From: Micromonospora craniellae
Lineage (GTDB): Bacteria > Actinomycetota > Actinomycetes > Mycobacteriales > Micromonosporaceae
Length of the DNA stretch: 64,000 nt
Direction of reading: 5' to 3'
NCBI RefSeq assembly: GCF_014764405.1
Contig: NZ_CP061725.1
Location: forward strand, 4,836,001 to 4,900,000
The position numbers and the translations under genes were made by a program. The notes beneath the pieces were generated by a model, which was not told the origin of the DNA, made no database searches, and worked only from the letters and a program-made list of their open reading frames with translations. Of the stretch, positions 34,092 to 43,157 are shown piece by piece. Every line of letters begins with the position of its first letter. The first letter of the stretch is position 1.

Positions 34092-36089
34092 GTGGCCATC
34101 GCCGAGTACCAGCGTCCACCCGTAAGCGCCAGCCAGCACACCGACCCGCCGCCCGACGCGGCGGGTCGGGCGTCCGAGAAGCAGGTGTCCGAGAAGGAGG
34201 CCCGCCAGGTAGCCGAGGCGGCCCGGCAGAGCACGTGGGATCGGCCGAGCTTCGGCAAGGAACTCTTCCTGGGCCGGCTCCGGCTCGACCTGATCGACCC
34301 GTGGCCCCGGCCCGACCCGGCGGAGGACGAACGGGCCGGTGAGTTCCTCGCCCGGCTGCGCGCGTACGTCGCCTCCGAGGTGGACGGTGCCGCCATCGAG
34401 CGGGACGCCCGCATCCCCGACGAGGTGTTCCAGGGCCTGGCCGGGCTCGGCGCGTTCGGCATGAAGATCAGCCGGGAGTACGGCGGGCTCGGGCTGAGCA
34501 ACCTGCACTACTGCCGGGCGTTGATGCTGGCCGGCTCGGTCAGCCCGGCGATCGGCGCGCTGCTCTCCGCACACCAGTCGATCGGCGTGCCGCAACCGTT
34601 GAAGATGTTCGGCACCGACGAGCAGAAGCAGCGGTTCCTGCCCCGGCTGGCGGCCGGCGAAGTATCCGCGTTCCTGCTCACCGAGCCGGACGTCGGCTCC
34701 GACCCGGCCCGGTTGGGCACCACCGCCGAACCGACCCCGGACGGCACCGGCTACCGGATCAACGGCGTCAAACTGTGGGCCACCAACGGCACCGTGGCCA
34801 CCCAACTCGTGGTGATGGCCCGGGTGCCCAGGACCGACGGCCGCAAGGGCGGCATCACCGCGTTCGTGGTCGACGGCGACGCCGAGGGCATCACCGTCGA
34901 GCGCCGCAACGAGTTCCTCGGCCTGCGCGGCCTGGAGAACAGCCTGACCCGCTTCCACGACGTGTTCGTGCCCACCGAGAACGTCATCGGCGGCGAGGGC
35001 AAGGGGATGCGGATCGCGCTGAGCACCCTGACCACCGGCCGGCTGTCGCTGCCGGCGATGTGTGTGGGCGCCGGCAAGTGGGCGCTGAACGTGGCCCGCG
35101 AGTGGTCCGCCGAGCGGGTCCAGTGGGGCCGTCCGGTCGGCGAACACGAGGCGGTCGCGCAGAGGCTCTCCTTCATCGCCGCGACCGCGTACGGCATGGA
35201 GACCATGCTTGACCTCTGCTGCCTGCTCGCCGACGACGACCGCAATGACATCCGGATCGAGGCGGCGCTGGTGAAGCTCTACGCCAGCGAGATGGCGTGG
35301 CGGATCGCCGACGAGCTGATCCAGATCAGGGGCGGCCGGGGGTACGAGACCGCCGACTCGCTGGCAGCCCGGGGCGAACGGCCGGCCGCCGTCGAGCAGA
35401 TGCTGCGGGACCTGCGGATCAACCGGATCTTCGAGGGCTCCACCGAGATCATGCACCTGCTCATCGCCCGCGAGGCGGTGGACGCGCACCTCTCCGTGGC
35501 CGGGGACATCATCGACCCCGACGCCGACTGGGGACGCAAGGCCAGGGCCGGCGCGCGAGCGGGCGCCTTCTACGCCCGGTGGCTGCCGACGCTCGCGGTC
35601 GGCAAGGGCCAGCAACCCACCGCGTACGCCGAGTACGGCCCGCTCGCCGGGCACCTGCGGCACGTCGAACGCGCCTTGCGGAAGCTGGCCCGGTCCACCT
35701 TCTACGCGATGTCCCGCTGGCAGGGCAGGATGGAACGCAAGCAGGCGTTCCTGGGCCGGGTGGTGGACATCGGTGCCGAACTGTTCGCGATGAGCGCGGT
35801 CTGCGTACGGGCCCACGCCGAGCGCGCGGAGCGACCGGAGAACGTCGAACTGGCAGACCTCTTCTGCCGCCAGGCCCGGATCCGGATCGGCGCCCTGTTC
35901 ACCGCCCTGTGGGAGAACACCGACTCGGTCGACGTGGTGGCCGCCAAGCGCATCCTCGCCGGTCGCTACACCGCCCTGGAGGACGGCGTCATCCCCCCAC
36001 CCGCCGATCACCCCTGGGTGGCTCCCTGGGCCCCCGGCCCCTCCACCGTCCCCACCGACGCCCGCCGCCGCCTCCCCCCACCCGCCTGA
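34092..36089 (+). CDS. Acyl-CoA dehydrogenase, long (VLCAD-like) form
   Basis: A 665-residue FAD-dependent acyl-CoA dehydrogenase, longer than the usual 380-400 because of an N-terminal extension and a C-terminal helical domain, as in very-long-chain enzymes. Blocks include FGMKISREYGGLGLSN, FLLTEPDVGSD (flavin and substrate loop), RNEFLGLRGLENS and the C-terminal ACAD motif IRGGRGYETADSLAARGERP with RINRIFEGSTEIMHL. GTG 34092 is chosen as start; ATG 34065 is an alternative. The protein ends in a Pro-rich tail, and the downstream DNA is extremely C-rich. It probably acts in fatty-acid beta-oxidation. Confidence 0.9.
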   Translation: MAIAEYQRPPVSASQHTDPPPDAAGRASEKQVSEKEARQVAEAARQSTWDRPSFGKELFLGRLRLDLIDPWPRPDPAEDERAGEFLARLRAYVASEVDGAAIERDARIPDEVFQGLAGLGAFGMKISREYGGLGLSNLHYCRALMLAGSVSPAIGALLSAHQSIGVPQPLKMFGTDEQKQRFLPRLAAGEVSAFLLTEPDVGSDPARLGTTAEPTPDGTGYRINGVKLWATNGTVATQLVVMARVPRTDGRKGGITAFVVDGDAEGITVERRNEFLGLRGLENSLTRFHDVFVPTENVIGGEGKGMRIALSTLTTGRLSLPAMCVGAGKWALNVAREWSAERVQWGRPVGEHEAVAQRLSFIAATAYGMETMLDLCCLLADDDRNDIRIEAALVKLYASEMAWRIADELIQIRGGRGYETADSLAARGERPAAVEQMLRDLRINRIFEGSTEIMHLLIAREAVDAHLSVAGDIIDPDADWGRKARAGARAGAFYARWLPTLAVGKGQQPTAYAEYGPLAGHLRHVERALRKLARSTFYAMSRWQGRMERKQAFLGRVVDIGAELFAMSAVCVRAHAERAERPENVELADLFCRQARIRIGALFTALWENTDSVDVVAAKRILAGRYTALEDGVIPPPADHPWVAPWAPGPSTVPTDARRRLPPPA

Positions 36090-36192
36090 CCACCCACCCC
36101 TCACCCCGCCGCCCCACCGCCCCACCGCCTCCCCCCACCCTCGCCAGCCGGCCCTTCCCGCCCTCGGTATGCCGCATGTCGCACTCTCCTCC

Positions 36193-36267
36193 GTCGATCA
36201 TGGAGTTGTGGCTGACTTATTGACCACATTCTCACCCTTTTGCGCTAACCATAAGTCCATGATCGAC
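36193..36267 (+). repeat. 75-bp palindromic repeat, copy A
   Basis: Arms GTCGATCATGGAGTTGTGG (36193-36211) and CCATAAGTCCATGATCGAC (36249-36267) are imperfectly complementary, with an AT-rich middle that is unusual in this DNA. A second element of the same length and arms is at 59131-59205. It sits between convergent genes, after about 100 bases of C-rich sequence. Confidence 0.75.
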
Positions 36268-36310
36268 GGCGTGGGGTGACGGGGTCACGGTGGGGAGGGA
36301 GGGGGAGAGG

Positions 36311-36919
36311 TCAGCGGTGGGGGTCGCGGAGGCCGAGGCGGCGGAGTTCGAGGGCGGCCAGGGCGTTGACGGTGGTGTCGTCGCCGCGTCGCCAGGCCTC
36401 GGCGACGTCGGGAGAGATCCGGGTGAGCGTGCGCAACGGCTGACCGGCCAGGGCGCGCAGAGCCAGCAGGTCCCGGCCCGCAGGCGCGGAGGCCAGGGCC
36501 GCCGCCGACCCGGCCCGCCGCATCCAGCGTACCCGTAGCGGCAGCCAGCCGAACAACACCAGGCCGAGCGGGACGATGAGCAGCCCGACGGCCAGCGCCA
36601 GCGCCAACTGGTCGACCAACTCCTGCTGGTCACGCCCGGCCTCGGCGAGCGAGCGTGCCGCACCGGCCGCCCGCTCGAACGGGCCGGTCAGCTCGTCGCC
36701 CACCAGCGGCACCCGGCCGACCTTGCCGCCCGCGTCGGCCAGGTTGTCGGCCAGCCCACCGCCGGCCCCCTCCAGCTTCTGTCCGGGTACGGCCAGCTTC
36801 TGCACCAGATCGTGCAGCCAGAGCGCACCCCGGATCGCCGCGTACACCCAGGCGACGACGAGCAGATCGGTGAGTAACTGTCGCAGCGCGGTCGGAAAGC
36901 GATCAGCGTAGATTTTCAC
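36311..36919 (-). CDS. Putative membrane protein of unknown function
   Basis: A 202-residue protein with an N-terminal membrane helix (LLTDLLVVAWVYAAIRGALWL), a central hydrophilic segment that may be partly extracytoplasmic, a second pair of hydrophobic stretches (LALALAVGLLIVPLGLVLFGWLPL), and a cytoplasmic tail. GTG 36919 is chosen over ATG 36955 because the sequence from VKIYADRFPTALRQL looks like the natural start. It follows zur by about 70 bases on the same strand. No family was recognised. Confidence 0.65.
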   Translation of the reverse strand: MKIYADRFPTALRQLLTDLLVVAWVYAAIRGALWLHDLVQKLAVPGQKLEGAGGGLADNLADAGGKVGRVPLVGDELTGPFERAAGAARSLAEAGRDQQELVDQLALALAVGLLIVPLGLVLFGWLPLRVRWMRRAGSAAALASAPAGRDLLALRALAGQPLRTLTRISPDVAEAWRRGDDTTVNALAALELRRLGLRDPHR

Positions 36920-36987
36920 GCCGGACAGCGTGCCACGCCTTGCCTGATCGGGCACCCCACGGGCACCCGATCAAGCGGTACGCGGGA

Positions 36988-37383
36988 TCAGCGGGCGCAG
37001 TTCGGGCAGGTACCGAAGATCTCCAGAGTGTGGCTGACATCGGTGAAGCCGTGCTGGGCGGCCACCCGTTTGGCCCAGTTCTCCACCGTAGGCCCGGCCA
37101 CCTCCACCGTCCGCCCACAGGCCCGGCAGACCAGATGGTGGTGATGCCCCTCGCTGCACCTGCGGTAGAGGTGCTCGCCACCGGGCGGGCGCATCACGTC
37201 GATCTCGCCCGCGTCGGCCAGGCCCTGCAACGTCCGGTAGACCGTGGTCAACCCGACCCGCTCGCCGCGTTCCCGCAGCATCGCATGCAGGTCCTGGGCG
37301 CTGTGGAAGCCCTCCAGCTCGGCCAGCAGCGCACTCACCGCCGACCGCTGGCGGGTGTTGCGTACCACCGCACTCTCGCTCAT
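36988..37383 (-). CDS. zur: Zinc uptake regulator Zur (Fur family)
   Basis: A 131-residue Fur-family repressor. The DNA-binding helix region includes SAQDLHAMLRERGERVGLTTVYRTLQGL. Metal sites are seen in the His-rich loop RCSEGHHHHLVCRACG and the structural CRACG / CPNC cysteine pairs. Placement beside smtB, znu genes and glyS matches the Zur locus of mycobacteria (Rv2359, furB). ATG 37383 sits in GGCATGAGCGAG and overlaps the stop of an upstream mini-ORF; GGAGGGCCGGC is its ribosome-binding site. Cotranscription with smtB is very likely. Confidence 0.92.
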   Translation of the reverse strand: MSESAVVRNTRQRSAVSALLAELEGFHSAQDLHAMLRERGERVGLTTVYRTLQGLADAGEIDVMRPPGGEHLYRRCSEGHHHHLVCRACGRTVEVAGPTVENWAKRVAAQHGFTDVSHTLEIFGTCPNCAR

Positions 37384-37463
37384 GCCGGCCCTCCGCTTCG
37401 CTGCGTGCCGACATGAGGCTCCGCCGCACTGCACCTGATGATTCGCTCGCGTCGCTCGCTCAT
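37380..37463 (-). CDS. Mini-ORF 2 between smtB and zur
   Basis: A 27-codon frame that starts MSERRERIIRCS and ends HVGTQRSGGPA. Its ATG overlaps the stop of mini-ORF 1 and its stop overlaps the zur ATG (both ATGA). The 3' 40 bases repeat those of mini-ORF 1. A strong ribosome-binding site (GGAGG) lies just inside its end, serving zur. It may act as a coupling leader and not as a functional peptide. Confidence 0.5.
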   Translation of the reverse strand: MSERRERIIRCSAAEPHVGTQRSGGPA

Positions 37464-37525
37464 GCCGGCCCTCCGCTTCGCTGCGTGCCGACATACGTGC
37501 TGAACCCGATGAAGCGCTCGCTCAT
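37460..37525 (-). CDS. Mini-ORF 1 between smtB and zur
   Basis: A 21-codon frame starting MSERFIGFS and ending YVGTQRSGGPA. The ATG overlaps the smtB stop and lies behind GGGGAGGAATC, a good ribosome-binding site. Its last 40 bases (37455-37494) are repeated at 37375-37414 at the end of mini-ORF 2. Whether a stable peptide is made is unknown. Confidence 0.5.
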   Translation of the reverse strand: MSERFIGFSTYVGTQRSGGPA

Positions 37526-37821
37526 GATTCCTCCCCGGCATGGCTGACCGCGTCGGCGACGATGTGCGCGACATGCTCGTCGACCAGGGCGTACGCGATC
37601 TCCCGGCCCCGCCGGGAGCCGCGTACCACGCCGGCCCCGCGCAGCACCCGCAGGTGCTGGGAGACCAGCGGTTGCCCGACGCCGAGTTTATCCACCAGTT
37701 CGTGCACGCACCGCTCACCGCCGGCCAGCTCGCTGACGATGGCGAGCCGGATCGGCGCCGAGAGGGCGCGCAGGAGCTCGCTGGCACCCTCGTAGGCGTC
37801 ATAGCCGGATCCGCTGGTCAC
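37522..37821 (-). CDS. smtB: ArsR/SmtB family zinc-responsive repressor
   Basis: A 99-residue ArsR-family winged-helix regulator. The recognition helix is in VGQPLVSQHLRVLRGAGVV. The C-terminal alpha-5 helix DEHVAHIVADAVSHAGE gives D-x-H-x10-H-x2-E, exactly the zinc-sensing ligand pattern of SmtB-type proteins; no alpha-3 Cys box (CxC) is present. GTG 37821 is the start. With zur downstream it repeats the smtB-zur pair of mycobacteria (Rv2358-Rv2359), where zinc releases SmtB and allows zur expression. The stop overlaps mini-ORF 1. Confidence 0.9.
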   Translation of the reverse strand: MTSGSGYDAYEGASELLRALSAPIRLAIVSELAGGERCVHELVDKLGVGQPLVSQHLRVLRGAGVVRGSRRGREIAYALVDEHVAHIVADAVSHAGEES

Positions 37822-37858
37822 CCTGTAACGGTAACCAATACGGAAGCGGAACCCGTGA

Positions 37859-38741
37859 TCAGGACCGGCCGAGCACCACCTCGTGCGGTTCCGGCTCGGA
37901 TACGGGTTCGGGCCGGGCGTGGCGGATCCGCCGCCAGGCGGCGGCCAGCAGGGTGACCACCACGAACGAGGCGATCGCGAGGACCACCACCGAGGCGCCC
38001 GGCGCGGTGTCGGCGAGCGCCGCCATCCAGATGCCCGCACCGGCGGCGAACAGGCCCAGGGCCATGGCCGCCGTCATGGTGCTGCGGAAGCCCCGGGTGA
38101 CCTGCTGGGCGGTGGCCACCGGGACGACCATCAACGCGCTGATCAGCAGGACACCGACGGCCCGCATGGCGATCGTGACGGTGATCGCGGTGGTGATCGC
38201 GAGCAGCAGGTTCAGCGCACGGACCGGAAGCCCGGAGACCCGGGCGTACTCCTCGTTCGTGGCAGACCGCGAACAGTGCGGGCCGCAGGGCCAGCATCGC
38301 GGCCAGCACCGCCACGCCGAGCACCGCGATGGTGACCAGGTCCTCGCGGGAGGGCGTGGTCAAGGCACCGAACAGGTACGCGTTGAGGTTGGCGCTGGTG
38401 CTGTCGGAGAGCCCCACCAGGACCACGCCACCGGCGATGCCGCCGTAGAACAGCAGGGCCAGCGCCAGGTCGCCGGAGGTGCGACCGCGTTCGCGGATCA
38501 GCTCGATGGCGATCGCCCCGACGGTGGCCGCGATCACCGCCATGATCACCGGGGAGGTCTGGAACAGCAGGCCGGCACCGACGCCGGTGAGCGCCACGTG
38601 CCCGATGCCGTCGCCGACCAGCGCGAGTCGCCGCTGCACCAGGTAGATGCCGAGCGCCGGGGCGGCCAGCCCGATGATCAGCGCGCCGATCAGGGCGCGC
38701 AGCATGAACTCGTACTGGAAGAGACTCACCTTGTGCTCCAC
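37859..38741 (-). pseudogene. znuB: Zinc ABC transporter permease ZnuB, frameshifted
   Basis: Reading from 38741, about 160 residues match the first part of an ABC-3 permease (MLRALIGALIIGLAAPALGIYLVQRRLALVGDGIGHVAL). After LRPALFAVCHE the frame breaks near 38254-38262. Homology continues in another frame with MRAVGVLLISALMVVPVATAQQ and the last helices, to a stop at 37859. One extra base in CACGAACGAGGAG would explain the break. Together the two parts make a normal-length permease of about 290 residues. The neighbouring znuA and znuC are also damaged. Confidence 0.85.
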
Positions 38742-39181
38742 ATCCCGGCGGGCTCCTCGGGGCCGTGCGGATGCACGTGGTCGTGGTCCGGCTCCGCGTG
38801 GTGCCCGGCCGGGTCCGGCACCGCGCCGTCGTGCGCGCTCTGCCCCTGGTGTACGACGATCGCGCGGTTGATCAGCGGCCGGAGCGGACCCAACTCGTGC
38901 GCGACGAGCAGCACGGTGCCGCCGTCGTCGACGAAACCGCGCAGGGCCCCGGCGAACGCCTCCTGGCTGGCGGCGTCCACCCCCGCCGTCGGCTCGTCGA
39001 GCACCAGCAGTTCCGGGCGTCCGGCCAGGGCCCGGGCGATCAGGGTGGACTTGCCGGAGCCGTTGGCGCCGAGGACCGCGACCACCTCGCCGGTGGTCAC
39101 GGTCAGGGACACGTCGCGGAGCACGGGGCGGCCGTCGTAGCCGACCACCCCGTGCTCCACGGTGATGACGTCAGCGATCAC
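38726..39181 (-). pseudogene. znuC: Zinc ABC transporter ATPase ZnuC, internal deletion
   Basis: A 151-residue frame starting at GTG 39181. It has Walker A (GANGSGKST) and Walker B (LLVLDEPTAGVD), and the H-loop (LLVAHEL), but these are joined directly by KSTLIARALAGRP. The Q-loop, helical domain and LSGGQ signature, around 90-100 residues, are absent. The family has TLI next to Walker A and TLIARAL after the signature, so deletion between short repeats is a likely cause. The C-terminal tail is His-rich (HHAEPDHDHVHPHG). Without the signature motif it cannot form a working ATPase pair. Confidence 0.88.
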
Positions 39182-40188
39182 GAGCAGCTCAGCGCCGTCC
39201 TCAAGGTCTGCAGGTTGGTACGAATCACCGAAAGGTAGTCCCCGCCGTTGTCCGCGGACAGACCCTCGATCGGATCGAGCACCGCGGTCTGGGCACCGAC
39301 CTCCTTGGCGATGGTCTCGGCGACCTTCGGGCTGACCAGCGTCTCGAAGAAGATCGTGGTGGCGCCGTGCTCCCGCGCCTCCTCGGTGACCGCGGCAAGC
39401 CGCTGCGGCTACCGCTCGTCCTCGGGGGAGAGCCCGGTGATGCCGATCTGCTCCAGCTCGTACTTCTGCGCCAGGTACCCGAACGCGGTGTGGCTGACCA
39501 CGATCTCGCGCCGCTGGCAGGTCTTCAGGCCCTCGGTGAACTCGGTGTCCAGCTTCTCCAGCTCGGTACGCAGGGTGGCCGCCCGCTGGCTGAACTCGCC
39601 GGCCCGGTCCGGGGCGACGGCGCCGAGCCGCTCGGCCAGCTTGTCGCCGATGGTGGCCAGGCGGGTCGGGTCCAGCCAGACGTGCGGGTCCTTGGTGCCG
39701 TCCGACGTCTCCTCGGCGGGCTTCTCCTCGTCGGCGTGGTCGTGACCGTGGTCGTCGTCCTCGTGGCCATGGTCGTCGTCGCCGTGGCTGTGGGTGTGAC
39801 CACCGGCGGCGGCGTCGAGCAGGGGCTCCACGGTCGCCACGTCGAAGGCGCGGTCACCGGCGTTCTGGTCGACCGCCTCGTCCACCGCGGGCTGGAAGCC
39901 GTGCAGGAAGATGACCAGCCCGGCCTCGCTGATCTGACCGACCTGTCCCGGGTTCAGCTCCAGGTCGTGTGGGTGTGCGCCGGGGCGGGCCAGGTTGGTC
40001 ACGGTCACCGCGTCGCCGCCGACCTGCTCGGCGAGGAACTGCAACGGGTAGAACCCGGCGACCACGTCGATCCGATCCGGCTCGGGAGCGGCCGGGCTGT
40101 CGTCGGTCGAGCAGGCGGTGACGCCACCCAGGGCGAGCAGTGCGGCCGTGGCGGTGGCCAGAGCGCGCGGAGCGGTGCGGTACGTCAT
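39178..40188 (-). pseudogene. znuA: Zinc-binding lipoprotein ZnuA with in-frame stop
   Basis: From ATG 40188 a lipoprotein signal (ATAALLALGGVTACS) leads into a cluster A-I metal-binding protein. It has a His-rich loop (HTHSHGDDDHGHEDDDHGHD) and zinc-ligand segments GAHPHDLELN and VVSHTAFGYL. An in-frame TAG at 39409-39411, after GLSPEDER, stops translation. The same frame then continues with perfect homology (LAAVTEEAREHGATTIFFE, VGAQTAVLDPIEGLS) to a TGA at 39178 that overlaps the znuC start. A single nonsense change or local error removes the C-terminal 75 residues. Confidence 0.88.
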
Positions 40189-40211
40189 GACACCGAACTC
40201 TCCGCACCGAC

Positions 40212-40224
40212 GACAATGTTTGTC
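40212..40224 (-). promoter_or_regulatory. Small palindrome upstream of znuA
   Basis: GACAATGTTTGTC is a 5-3-5 inverted repeat 24 bases before the znuA start, and on the minus strand it overlaps TTGACA, a good -35 box. A Zur or SmtB operator is plausible from position, but the sequence does not closely match the known Zur box, so this is a guess. Confidence 0.3.
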
Positions 40225-40242
40225 AAAACGCATGAGTGCATG

Positions 40243-40500
40243 TCAGAACAGCTTCACCAGGCCGACGGTGACCAGCAGGGTGAGTGCCACCAGTCGAATC
40301 GCCCGCGTCGGCGGGGTCTGCACCTGCCAGGTCGTCACCAGCAGCGTGGCCAGCACGGCGGCGATCGCCAACGTCAACAGCCCGCCGATCACGCCGGGCG
40401 CGAAGAACGCGACCAGCATCAGGAGCAGGGTGATCAGGAACACCGTCGTGGGGTTGGCCCGGGCCAGCCGGTCGGCGATCCCGCGCTGCGTACGCTGCAT
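40243..40500 (-). CDS. DUF6703-like small membrane protein
   Basis: An 85-residue protein with three hydrophobic segments (VFLITLLLMLVAFFAPGV, GLLTLAIAAVLATLLV, and a C-terminal helix) after a basic start (MQRTQRGIADRLARANP). It lies upstream of the znu genes on the same strand but is separated by about 50 bases. Similar small proteins are frequent beside this locus in actinomycetes; no role is known. Its start is 29 bases from a divergent monooxygenase-like gene. Confidence 0.68.
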   Translation of the reverse strand: MQRTQRGIADRLARANPTTVFLITLLLMLVAFFAPGVIGGLLTLAIAAVLATLLVTTWQVQTPPTRAIRLVALTLLVTVGLVKLF

Positions 40501-40529
40501 TCCACAGACTCTACGAGGAGGGGGCGCCG

Positions 40530-40871
40530 GTGCTGGTGACCAACCGGTTCGTGGTCGAGGAAGACGCCGCCGAGGACTTCGCCGCCCGGGCCCACGCAGC
40601 CCTCGCCGCGCTCTCCGCCCGGCCCGGCTACCTGCGAGGACAGCTCGTCCGGGCACTGGACGCCCCGCGCCACTGGTGCCTGGTCACGGAGTGGGAGTCG
40701 GTGGGCACCTACCGTCGTGCCCTCGGCGGCTTCGACGTCAAGATCACCGCCGTGCCGCTGCTCGCCGAGAGCGTCGACGAGCCGTCCGCGTACGAGGCGC
40801 TGGCGACCGCGGCACCCGGCGGGGACGTGGTGGTGGTCGCCAGCGATCGGGCCGCGGGTCCTTACCGGTGA
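40530..40871 (+). CDS. Antibiotic biosynthesis monooxygenase (ABM) domain protein
   Basis: A 113-residue single ABM-fold (dimeric alpha/beta barrel) protein: VTNRFVVEEDAAEDFAARAHAALAALSARPGYLRGQLVRAL is the typical first half, and HWCLVTEWESVGTYRRAL the second. Relatives include quinol oxygenases and heme-degrading enzymes; the specific role is open. GTG 40530 is preceded by GAGGAGGGG. The gene is divergent from the DUF6703-like gene. Confidence 0.8.
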   Translation: MLVTNRFVVEEDAAEDFAARAHAALAALSARPGYLRGQLVRALDAPRHWCLVTEWESVGTYRRALGGFDVKITAVPLLAESVDEPSAYEALATAAPGGDVVVVASDRAAGPYR

Positions 40872-40896
40872 GCCGTCGGGCACTACGCTGGCTTCC

Positions 40897-41589
40897 ATGA
40901 CCGCTCCCGGACCGGCAGCCCCACCACCGCACCAGCCGCTGCCCGGCCAGCAGGGACCTCAGGTCCCGGTCGAACCCGGCCCACCGCCGGCCCCGTCCGG
41001 CGTGCCGCCCACCGGCGGCCCCGGCGCGCCGTACCCGCCGAACGGTGTCGGGCTTCCGCACCCGCCCGCCGGTGCTCCCGGCCTGCCGCACCCGCCCGGT
41101 GGATCGGACCCCGGCGTACCAGCACCGCCTGCCGGGCCCGGCGTGGCCCCGCCGTTCGCGGCCCCACCGACCGAGGGGGGTCGGTCCCGGCTCTGGCTCG
41201 GCCTCGGTGCCGGCGCCCTGGCCCTGGTGCTGTGCTGCGGTGGCGGCGGTACGGCGATGGTCGGCCTGCTGGTGAGCGGGGTGCAGGCGATCGACGAGCA
41301 GGGGCGGACCGTCTCCGGCGACTACTACCGGGCCCTCGCCGACGGTGAGTTCGGCCGGGCCTACGACCAGCTCTGTGAGGACGCCCGGCGGCGCGAGTCG
41401 CGCCAGGAGTTCGAACGCCGGGCGGCTGCCGAACCGCAGATCTCCTCCTACCGGGTCGGCGAGGTGGACACCACCACGCTCACCGTGCCGGTGGACGTGA
41501 CCTTCAGCGGCGGCGGTCAGGAGCGCCAGCAGGTCGTGCTCCAGCAGAGCCAGCAGACCGGTGGCATGGAGGTCTGCGGAGTCAACTGA
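40897..41589 (+). CDS. Membrane-anchored DUF4878-like lipoprotein/secreted domain
   Basis: A 230-residue protein. Residues 1-95 are a cytoplasmic Pro-Gly-rich region. One membrane helix follows (RLWLGLGAGALALVLCCGG), then an extracytoplasmic domain of about 110 residues with the pattern SGDYYRALADGEFGRAYDQLCEDARRR, resembling the DUF4878 (NTF2-like) fold. Two cysteines (LCED and EVCGVN) could form a disulfide. Function unknown. ATG 40897 is 25 bases after the previous stop. Confidence 0.72.
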   Translation: MTAPGPAAPPPHQPLPGQQGPQVPVEPGPPPAPSGVPPTGGPGAPYPPNGVGLPHPPAGAPGLPHPPGGSDPGVPAPPAGPGVAPPFAAPPTEGGRSRLWLGLGAGALALVLCCGGGGTAMVGLLVSGVQAIDEQGRTVSGDYYRALADGEFGRAYDQLCEDARRRESRQEFERRAAAEPQISSYRVGEVDTTTLTVPVDVTFSGGGQERQQVVLQQSQQTGGMEVCGVN

Positions 41590-41610
41590 CCGACCGCAGG
41601 TAATGTGCTG

Positions 41611-41648
41611 GGTCCGGGACGGCCGCGGTCGTACCGTGATCCCGGACC
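41611..41648 (+). terminator. Possible hairpin terminator before glyS
   Basis: GGTCCGGGA (41611-41619) pairs with TCCCGGACC (41640-41648) around a 20-base GC-rich loop. It may end the preceding transcript or be part of the glyS leader. Confidence 0.35.
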
Positions 41649-41702
41649 GTTCGATCCATCCCACCGTGTCCCCGCCGACCGCCAGTCGGCGTAGGAGGAA
41701 AA

Positions 41703-43082
<1,380 letters not shown>

Positions 43083-43098
43083 CGCGGCGCTGCTGACG

Positions 43099-43154
43099 TG
43101 AAAGGAAGGGCCCCCTGTTAACGCCTGGTGCATAGCAGGGGACCCTTCCTAACA
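43099..43154 (-). repeat. 56-bp modular palindromic repeat, copy 4
   Basis: Reverse orientation; minus-strand half-sites are GGAAGGGTCCCCTGC and ACAGGGGGCCCTTCC. It lies between the convergent glyS and DUF559-type genes. With copy 5 it boxes the DUF559-type gene in inverted orientation. Confidence 0.9.
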
Positions 43155-43157
43155 CCG

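Noticed and set aside
40212..40224. A confident Zur box before znuA
   Set aside because: The palindrome is short and does not match the Zur consensus well; listed only as a weak candidate.
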